Made by a program: the position numbers and the translations under genes. A stretch of 45,616 nucleotides of DNA from Sphingomonadaceae bacterium (lineage in GTDB: Bacteria; Pseudomonadota; Alphaproteobacteria; Sphingomonadales; Sphingomonadaceae). The notes below the pieces were generated by a model. The model saw only the letters and a program-made list of their open reading frames with translations. It searched no databases and was not told the origin of the DNA. Numbering within the stretch: position 1 is the first letter of the stretch; every line of letters begins with the position of its first letter. The stretch is taken from contig JAFAZF010000032.1 in the NCBI GenBank assembly GCA_019239915.1, forward strand, positions 1 to 45,616. The letters are read 5' to 3'. Below, piece by piece: positions 39,679-45,616 of the stretch.

Positions 39679-42285
39679 ATGCTCGACGCCCTCTCCGCGC
39701 CCGCCGCGCCGCCGTCCGTGATCCGCCGCGAGGATTATCGGCCGCCGGACTGGCTCGTCCCCGAGGTCTCGCTCGACTTCGATCTCGATGCGGGCGCGAC
39801 GCGAGTGCGGGCGCGGCTCGAGATCGTGCGCAACGGCGCGCACGTCCAGCCGCTGCGGCTCGACGCCGGCAGCGGCATGGAGCCGATCGTCGTCCGCGTC
39901 GATGGCGTGGCACTGGGCGAGGAGGAGTGGGCGATCGAGGGTCACCAACTCGTCGTCGATCTGGGCGGCGACGCGCACGTCGTCGAAACCGAGGTGGTGA
40001 TCGCGCCCGAGCGCAACACCCAGCTGATGGGGCTCTACGCCAGTGGCGGCATGCTCTGCACGCAATGCGAGGCCGAGGGTTTCCGCCGCATCACCTTCTT
40101 CCCCGATCGGCCTGACGTGCTCAGCCGCTACACGGTGCGGATGACGGCGGACGCGGCGCGCTACCCGGTGCTGCTCGCCAACGGCGACCGCGTAGGAGAG
40201 GGTGTGCGGCCGGACGGCCGCCACTGGGCCGAATGGCGGGATCCTTTTCCCAAGCCCTGCTATCTGTTCGCGCTGGTCGCGGGCGATCTCGTCGCCAACC
40301 GCGCTTACTTCGTGACGATGAGCGGCAGGCGCGTCGAGCTCGGCATCTGGGTGCGCGACGGCGATCTCGCGAAGACCGACCATGCCATGGCCTCGCTCAA
40401 GGCGGCGATGGCGTGGGACGAGAAGGTCTACGGCCGCGAATATGATCTCGGCCTCTTCAATATCGTCGCGGTGTCCGACTTCAATTTCGGCGCAATGGAA
40501 AACAAGGGGCTCAACGTCTTCAACTCGCGCTACATCCTTGCTGATCCCGACACTGCGACCGACGCCGATTTCGATGCCATCGCCGGCGTCGTCGCGCATG
40601 AATATTTCCACAATTGGTCCGGCAACCGCGTCACCTGCCGTGATTGGTTCCAGCTCTCGCTCAAGGAGGGCTTCACCGTGTTCCGGGACCAGCAGTTCTC
40701 AGCCGACCAGGGCAGCGCCGCGGTGAAGCGCATCGACGATGTCCGCGTGTTGCGCGCGGCGCAGTTTCCCGAGGATGCCGGCCCGCTCGCGCACCCGATC
40801 CGGCCTGACAGCTATATCGAGATCGGCAATTTCTACACCTCGACCGTCTACAACAAGGGTGCCGAGGTGATCCGCATGCTCCACACCATGCTGGGGCCAG
40901 CGCGGTTTCGCGCGGGCACCGACCTCTATTTCCAGCGCCACGACGGCGAGGCCGCCACGTGCGAGGACTTCGTCGTGGCGATGGAGGATGCGAGCGGGAT
41001 CGATCTCGGCCAATTCCGCCTCTGGTACGCGCAGGCGGGCACGCCGCGCGTCCGGGCGCGTGTCGAGCATGAGCCAGGCTCGGGCCGCGCCCGCGTCACG
41101 CTGGCGCAGGCGGTGCCGCCGACGCCGGGCCAGCCCGACAAGGCGCCGATGCCGATTCCGCTGCGGCTCGCGCTGATCGGCGAGCGGACGGGCAAGCCGC
41201 TCATCCCGGAGAAACTCGTCCTGCTCGATACGCCTCAGCAGGAGATCCTGCTGGAAGGTGTCAGCGAACGGCCGCTGCTCTCGATCAACCGCGGCTTCTC
41301 CGCGCCGGTGGTGATCGACAGCGATCGCCCGGCGGCGGTGCTCGCGGCGCTGTCGCGGGCCGATGACGATCCCTTCGCGCGCTACGAGGCGATGCAGCAG
41401 CTGATGGTCGGCACGCTCCTCGGCGCGATCGGCGGCGCCGCCGCCGATCACGGCCCGGTGATCGAGGCGGTGCGCGCGGTGCTGACCGATCCCGCGCTCG
41501 ATCCGGCCTTCGTCGCCGAGGCGGTGTTGCTCCCGGCGGAAGGGTTTCTCGGCGATCAGCTTGCGGTCGTGGATCCCGATGCGATCGCGGCGGCGCGTGA
41601 CGCGCTCTACCACGCGTTGGGCAGCGCTTTGGAGGACGAGTGGCGCGCCGCCTATGCCTCGACCCACGCCAATCGCTACGAGCTCTCGCCGGCCGCCAAG
41701 GGGCTCCGCCGGCTGCGCTCGATCGCGCTCGGCTTCATCCATGCCGGCGGCGCGATCGATGCGCCGCAGCTCGCCTATCGCCAGTTTGCCGATGCCGACA
41801 ACATGACCGATCGGCAGGGCGCGCTCACCGTGCTGGCGAGCAGCGCGGCGCCGGAGCGCGATCAGGCACTGGCCGATTTCCACAGGCGCTATCGCGACAA
41901 TGCGCTCGTTCTCGACAAATGGTTCACGGTGCAGGCGCAGTCGCTACGTGGCGACACCGCGGCACAGGTCGAGGCGCTGAGCCGCCATCCCGACTTCACC
42001 ATCGCCAACCCCAACAGGTTGCGCGCGCTGGTGAACGCCTTCGCCGGCAACCAACGCGCGTTCCACGATGCTTCGGGCCGCGGCTATCGCTTTCTCGCCG
42101 ACCATGTGCTCGCCGCCGACAAGATCAACCCGCAGACCGCCGCCAAGCTGATCCCGCCGCTCGGGCGCGGGCGGCGGTTCGAGCCGAAACGCGCGGCGCT
42201 GATGCGCGCCGAGCTCGAGCGCATGCTCGCGGTGCCCGGGCTCAGCCGCGACCTCTACGAGCAGGTTTCGAAAAGCTTGGAGTGA
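39679..42285 (+). CDS. pepN: aminopeptidase N (M1 family)
   Basis: The 868-aa zinc metallopeptidase removes N-terminal residues from peptides in the cytoplasm. The substrate-anchoring G-A-M-E-N is at 271-275. The zinc site is H307-E-Y-F-H311 with E330 as third ligand (H-E-x-x-H-x18-E). The long C-terminal helical domain (about 545-868) and total length match E. coli PepN (870 aa). There is no signal peptide. The ATG at 39679 has no strong Shine-Dalgarno, but the N-terminal P-x-x-I-R-R-E-D-Y-R-P-P-D-W segment is the usual PepN opening. Confidence 0.96.
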   Translation: MLDALSAPAAPPSVIRREDYRPPDWLVPEVSLDFDLDAGATRVRARLEIVRNGAHVQPLRLDAGSGMEPIVVRVDGVALGEEEWAIEGHQLVVDLGGDAHVVETEVVIAPERNTQLMGLYASGGMLCTQCEAEGFRRITFFPDRPDVLSRYTVRMTADAARYPVLLANGDRVGEGVRPDGRHWAEWRDPFPKPCYLFALVAGDLVANRAYFVTMSGRRVELGIWVRDGDLAKTDHAMASLKAAMAWDEKVYGREYDLGLFNIVAVSDFNFGAMENKGLNVFNSRYILADPDTATDADFDAIAGVVAHEYFHNWSGNRVTCRDWFQLSLKEGFTVFRDQQFSADQGSAAVKRIDDVRVLRAAQFPEDAGPLAHPIRPDSYIEIGNFYTSTVYNKGAEVIRMLHTMLGPARFRAGTDLYFQRHDGEAATCEDFVVAMEDASGIDLGQFRLWYAQAGTPRVRARVEHEPGSGRARVTLAQAVPPTPGQPDKAPMPIPLRLALIGERTGKPLIPEKLVLLDTPQQEILLEGVSERPLLSINRGFSAPVVIDSDRPAAVLAALSRADDDPFARYEAMQQLMVGTLLGAIGGAAADHGPVIEAVRAVLTDPALDPAFVAEAVLLPAEGFLGDQLAVVDPDAIAAARDALYHALGSALEDEWRAAYASTHANRYELSPAAKGLRRLRSIALGFIHAGGAIDAPQLAYRQFADADNMTDRQGALTVLASSAAPERDQALADFHRRYRDNALVLDKWFTVQAQSLRGDTAAQVEALSRHPDFTIANPNRLRALVNAFAGNQRAFHDASGRGYRFLADHVLAADKINPQTAAKLIPPLGRGRRFEPKRAALMRAELERMLAVPGLSRDLYEQVSKSLE

Positions 42286-42322
42286 ATCCAAGCAGCAACA
42301 ATCCCGGTCGGTCGACTTTACA

Positions 42323-42406
42323 CCGTTCGCACTGAGCGACGTCGAAGCGCGTGCCAAGCAGGACGTCGCTCGCGGCACGTAGTTCGATTTCGCTCATGAC
42401 GAACGG
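42323..42406. repeat. palindromic intergenic repeat (REP-like), subfamily A
   Basis: An 84-bp inverted repeat runs from CCGTTCGCACTGAGCGACGT to CGAACGG, with the inner flank GCGTGCCAAGCA in common with 4463-4547. It lies between the convergent pepN and lipoprotein gene stops. Confidence 0.85.
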
Positions 42407-42427
42407 GCTTGTTAGGCTAATGAGAAC

Positions 42428-43054
42428 TCAAGGCGCGCCCGCCGGCCCGATCCAGTCGGCGACCTGTGTCGCGACATCGTTGGCGGCCTGGTTGAGGCCT
42501 GCCCGCGCGCCGTCGGCGTCCATTGCGGCCGGAACCTTCGACTGGAAACGCCGCGTCTCCAGCGGTTTGCCGTCGCGCTCGATCATCGCGTCGAAGGTCA
42601 CGACCGCGCTGCGCGACGCTTCATCCAGGCCGAAGGTGGAGAGCTTACCGGAGAGCCGTGGACCGGGCGCGACATGATAGTCGCGCGGTTCGAGCGTGAG
42701 GCGGCCGGTGCGCGCGCTGATCGTATCGGCGAGCAGCGCCCGGAACAGCTTGGCCGGCACATCCTCCCACTGCGCGCCCTTGATGTAGGCGACCTGCGTC
42801 GGCCCCGTGCGCACCGGCACGCGCGCGCTCGCAAGTTCCTGCGGATAGGTCGGCGTGAAGACGGTGACGGCGCTGTTCTCGGGCACGATGCCGCCCGCTG
42901 TCGGTGCCGGCGGCTGCGACGAGGTCAGCGCCATGAACGTCGGCGGCGGCTTGGCACCGAAGCTGACGCAACCGCTCAGCGTGGCGGCGAGCGCGACGTT
43001 CAGGCCGAGCGGAACGGCGGCTGCGGTGAGGCGGCGGAGCGAAGGAACAGTCAT
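42428..43054 (-). CDS. ABC-transport auxiliary lipoprotein (Mla operon)
   Basis: This is a lipoprotein of about 208 aa. A positively charged start, a hydrophobic stretch and a lipobox L-S-G-C place the lipidated Cys near residue 28. The mature part (Y-P-Q-E-L-A-S-A-R-V-P-V-R-T, Q-V-A-Y-I-K-G-A-Q-W-E-D) matches the ABC_trans_aux/PqiC-like family, whose members sit on the outer membrane as partners of MCE transporters. ATG 43054 has GAGG six bases upstream; ATG 43066, which overlaps the mlaD stop, is the alternative. It is the last gene of the mla operon. Alphaproteobacterial Mla systems often have such a lipoprotein in place of MlaC/MlaB. Confidence 0.85.
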   Translation of the reverse strand: MTVPSLRRLTAAAVPLGLNVALAATLSGCVSFGAKPPPTFMALTSSQPPAPTAGGIVPENSAVTVFTPTYPQELASARVPVRTGPTQVAYIKGAQWEDVPAKLFRALLADTISARTGRLTLEPRDYHVAPGPRLSGKLSTFGLDEASRSAVVTFDAMIERDGKPLETRRFQSKVPAAMDADGARAGLNQAANDVATQVADWIGPAGAP

Positions 43055-43062
43055 GGCGCGCC

Positions 43063-44022
43063 TCATTTGCGGCTGTGGCCGTGCGGCTGATAGTCGGGAA
43101 GCTTGGTGCCGCCGAGCACGCCACCGGCGCCGCCATTGTTGATCTTGTCGGCGACGCCGGTGAGCGCCTGCGCCATGTTCGAAAGATCGCGCACGAGCTG
43201 ATCGGCGTTGGGCACGGTCTGCGTCGAGAGCGTCTTCAAGCCTGGCCGCGCATCGCTGATCGCCGCGTCGAGCGTCGCCATGCTGTGCTTGGCCGAGGCG
43301 ACCGCCTCGCGGAGATCCGAAACGAGCGGCTTGCCGTTCTGGTCGAGCAACTGGTTGGTCGTGCCGGCGAGCTTGGCGATCTGGTCGGCGGCCTCGCCCG
43401 CGCTCTTGATCGCCGTCCGCGCGGTGGCGAGCGTCTCCTGGATCTGCGGGCCGTTGGCGGCGAGCGTGCCGGTGAACTTGTCCATATTGGCGAGGATGTT
43501 CGCCATGCTCTTCTGGTTCTTGTCGTCGAGCAGCTGGCCGAGCCGGTCGGAGAGCGTCGTCAGCTTGTCGAGCAGTTGCGGTGCCGAGGCGAGCAGCGCA
43601 CCGAGGCCGCCCTGCTTGGTCGGGATCACCGGCACGCCATAGGGCCCGACATCGGTGATCGGCGGCGCGCCGCGGATCGCGCCTTCGAGGTTGATCTGGC
43701 TGACGCCGGTGAAGCCGACGCCGGAGATGCCCGCCGTCGTGCCCTGGAGCACCGGCGTTTGATCGTCGATCACGATGCGCACGCGCACGAATTCCGGGCT
43801 CTCCGGCATCAGCTTGATGTCGTCGACCTTGCCGACCGGGACGCCCGAGAAGGTGACCGCGGAGCCCTTCGCAAGACCGTCCACCGACGTCCTGAAAAAG
43901 ATGTCGTATTTGTTCTTGTCGCCGCTCGAGACCTGGCTGATCCAGAGCACGAAACCGAGCGTGATCGCGATCAGCGCGAGCACGACTCCGCCAACGAGGA
44001 TATGGTTGGAGCGCGTCTCCAT
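43063..44022 (-). CDS. mlaD: MlaD-like MCE-domain protein
   Basis: The 319-aa product has an N-terminal transmembrane anchor (about 8-29), an MCE domain (about 38-118, with V-D-G-L-A-K-G-S-A-V-T-F-S-G-V-P-V-G-K-V and G-T-T-A-G-I-S-G-V-G-F-T-G) and a long helical C-terminal part (150-300). It forms the periplasmic ring that carries phospholipid between the inner-membrane ABC transporter and the periplasm. At 319 aa it is longer than E. coli MlaD (183 aa) because of the helical extension, as in other alphaproteobacterial MCE proteins. It begins 19 bp after the mlaF stop. Confidence 0.92.
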   Translation of the reverse strand: METRSNHILVGGVVLALIAITLGFVLWISQVSSGDKNKYDIFFRTSVDGLAKGSAVTFSGVPVGKVDDIKLMPESPEFVRVRIVIDDQTPVLQGTTAGISGVGFTGVSQINLEGAIRGAPPITDVGPYGVPVIPTKQGGLGALLASAPQLLDKLTTLSDRLGQLLDDKNQKSMANILANMDKFTGTLAANGPQIQETLATARTAIKSAGEAADQIAKLAGTTNQLLDQNGKPLVSDLREAVASAKHSMATLDAAISDARPGLKTLSTQTVPNADQLVRDLSNMAQALTGVADKINNGGAGGVLGGTKLPDYQPHGHSRK

Positions 44023-44040
44023 CAGCGGCTCATGCCCCCC

Positions 44041-44925
44041 TCATGCCTCTGCTTCTCCACCCGTGAGCGCGGCCGCTTGCGCCATCGTCGGCACCGGCTT
44101 GTCGGCATTGCGTTCCGCCGCATCGGCCGCGACGCGCCCGCGCGGGCCGTTGAAATATTCCTGGATCCACGGATGGTCCAATGCCAGCAGTTCGTCGATC
44201 GTTCCGCAGGCGATCACTTTCTTGTCCGCCAGCACCGCGACACGGTCGCAGATCGCATAGAGCGTGTCGAGATCGTGCGTGATCAGAAACACCGTGAGGC
44301 CAAGCGTTTCCTTCAGGGACTTGATGAGATCATCGAACGCGGCGGCGCCGATCGGGTCGAGCCCGGCGGTCGGCTCGTCGAGGAACAGGAGCTCGGGATC
44401 GAGCGCGAGCGCTCGGGCGAGGCCGGCGCGCTTCTTCATGCCGCCCGACAGCTCAGAGGGATATTTCGGCGCGGACTCGGTCGGCAAGCCGGACATCGCG
44501 ATCTTGTAGGAGGCGATCTCGTCGAGCAGCGTCTCGCCGAGCGCGGGATAATATTCACGCAGCGGCACCTCGACATTCTCGGCCAGCGTCAGCGTCGAGA
44601 ACAGCGCGCCGCCCTGGAACAGCACGCCCCAGCGGCGCCGGACGTTCTTGGCCTCGTCCGACGAACGTCCGATCATCTGCTCGCCGAAGACGTGGACCTC
44701 GCCCGACACCGGCTTCTGCAGCCCGATGATCGAGCGCATCAGCACCGATTTGCCGGTGCCCGAGCCGCCGACGACGCCGAGGATCTCGCCGGCGTTGACG
44801 TCGAGATCGAGGTTCTCGTGCACGGTCTGCTCGCCGAAGCGGTTGGTGAGGCCTTTCACCTCGATCACCGGTCTCGTGCCGCGCGGCGGGGGGGGCGCTT
44901 GCGCCCGTTGCCTCTCCTCGCTCAT
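44041..44925 (-). CDS. mlaF: MlaF-like ABC ATPase
   Basis: The 294-aa ATPase drives phospholipid transport together with MlaE. Walker A is G-G-S-G-T-G-K-S (53-60), the Q-loop lies in L-F-Q-G-G-A-L-F (about 105-112), the signature is L-S-G-G-M-K-K-R, and Walker B is E-L-L-F-L-D-E-P-T-A-G-L-D-P. The Q-G-G-A-L-F and G-G-M-x-K-R forms are typical of MlaF. About 40 residues follow the core. ATG 44925 overlaps the mlaE stop (ATGA); ATG 44931 is two codons earlier and also possible. Confidence 0.94.
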   Translation of the reverse strand: MSEERQRAQAPPPPRGTRPVIEVKGLTNRFGEQTVHENLDLDVNAGEILGVVGGSGTGKSVLMRSIIGLQKPVSGEVHVFGEQMIGRSSDEAKNVRRRWGVLFQGGALFSTLTLAENVEVPLREYYPALGETLLDEIASYKIAMSGLPTESAPKYPSELSGGMKKRAGLARALALDPELLFLDEPTAGLDPIGAAAFDDLIKSLKETLGLTVFLITHDLDTLYAICDRVAVLADKKVIACGTIDELLALDHPWIQEYFNGPRGRVAADAAERNADKPVPTMAQAAALTGGEAEA

Positions 44926-45616
44926 ATCCATCCGATCGAGGCGAAGAAGACCGCGAAGAACGCGTCGAGCACGATCACGAGGAAGATCGACTGGACCACG
45001 GCCGCGGTGGTCCGCAGCCCGACCTCCTCGGCATTGCCCTCGACCTGCATGCCCTGGAAGCAACCGGCGATCGCGATGATGAAGCCGAATACCGGCGCCT
45101 TGATGAGCCCCTGCCAGACGTCGGTGATCGGCACGACCTCGCGGATGCGCGCCACGAAGCTCACCGGGGGGATATCGAGCGAGGTCCAGCAGAACAGGCC
45201 GCCGCCGATCAGCGCAAGCATGGCGGCGTAAAAGGCGAGCAGCGGCATCATCGCGACCGCGGCGGTGATGCGCGGCAGCACCAGCGCTTCCATCGGGGAG
45301 ACGCCGATCGTGCGCATCGCATCGACCTCCTCGGCGAGCCGCATCGAGCCGATCTGCGCCGCGAACGCGCTCCCCGAACGGCCGGCGACCATGATCGCGG
45401 TCATCAGCACGCCGAGCTCGCGGAAGGTGAGCCGGCCGACGAGGTTGATCGTGTAGACCTCGGCGCCGAACTGGCGGAGCTGGATTGCGCCCTGCTGCGC
45501 GATGACGATGCCGATGAGGAAGCTCATCAGGCCAATGATCCCGAGGGCGCGGACGCCCACGACGTCGAAGCGCTGCACGACCGCGTTGAGGCGGAACCGC
45601 TTGGGCCGGCGGATGA
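44922..45616 (-). CDS. mlaE: MlaE-like ABC permease, 5' end outside the window
   Basis: The visible 231 residues end with F-F-A-S-I-G-W-I and include the MlaE permease core: M-S-F-L-I-G-I-V-I-A-Q-Q-G-A-I-Q-L-R, the V-A-G-R-S-G-S-A-F-A-A-Q-I-G-S-M-R segment and E-E-V-D-A-M-R-T-I-G coupling helix, plus several transmembrane helices. The frame remains open to the window edge (R-R-P-K-R-F-R-L-N-A-V-V-Q-R-F), so the true start lies to the right. The longer N-terminus seen in related proteins often includes a STAS domain, but this cannot be checked here. It is the first visible gene of the leftward mla operon. Confidence 0.93.
   Translation of the reverse strand, partial: IRRPKRFRLNAVVQRFDVVGVRALGIIGLMSFLIGIVIAQQGAIQLRQFGAEVYTINLVGRLTFRELGVLMTAIMVAGRSGSAFAAQIGSMRLAEEVDAMRTIGVSPMEALVLPRITAAVAMMPLLAFYAAMLALIGGGLFCWTSLDIPPVSFVARIREVVPITDVWQGLIKAPVFGFIIAIAGCFQGMQVEGNAEEVGLRTTAAVVQSIFLVIVLDAFFAVFFASIGWI

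Overview
The window is chromosomal DNA of very high G+C content. Gene content points to an alphaproteobacterium of the Sphingomonadales (Sphingomonas-like). The evidence is the recO, metZ, apaG, tamA-tamB, leuB, pepN and mlaE-F-D complement, the codon use, and many short palindromic intergenic repeats built around a GAGC-GAAGTCGA / TCGACTTC-GCTC core. I see no tRNA, rRNA, CRISPR array, transposase or phage gene. This call comes from reading the sequence; I ran no database search.

Layout. 1-5.2 kb: the first codons of a gene running off the left edge, a divergent intergenic region with three TGTGAC repeats at an exact 23-bp pitch, recO, a thioredoxin-type glutathione peroxidase, metZ, apaG, a short LysR regulator and a small secreted protein. 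5.2-7.1 kb: a leftward three-gene operon of a membrane-anchored protein, an SPFH-like protein and a coiled-coil protein. 7.2-14.4 kb: a CrtI/PYROXD2-type flavoprotein, a methyltransferase, a 59-aa protein, an exported cyclophilin, an unknown small protein, an F420-type LLM oxidoreductase, an AIM24-like protein and a GcvR-like ACT protein. 14.5-21.2 kb: the outer-membrane assembly pair tamA-tamB with a secreted follower gene. 21.4-27.4 kb: a PAS-GGDEF-EAL-PilZ protein, a small membrane protein, poxB-like pyruvate dehydrogenase and a Pit phosphate transporter.

27.6-35.4 kb is a rightward, tightly overlapping type IV secretion operon in the order virB1-like, virB2, B3, B4, B6, B9, B10, B11. It has no recognisable virB5, virB7, virB8 or virD4 and no relaxase, and it sits on what otherwise looks like ordinary core chromosome. 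This is the most unusual system in the window.

35.4-45.6 kb: leuB bracketed by two 78-bp repeats, a threonine-aldolase-like PLP enzyme, an EamA exporter that overlaps an NAD-dependent epimerase tail to tail, pepN, and a leftward mlaE-mlaF-mlaD-lipoprotein operon for phospholipid transport. That operon runs off the right edge.

About a dozen palindromic repeats occupy most of the longer gaps, including one inside the secretion operon just upstream of virB11. Several lie between convergent genes and could act as bidirectional terminators.
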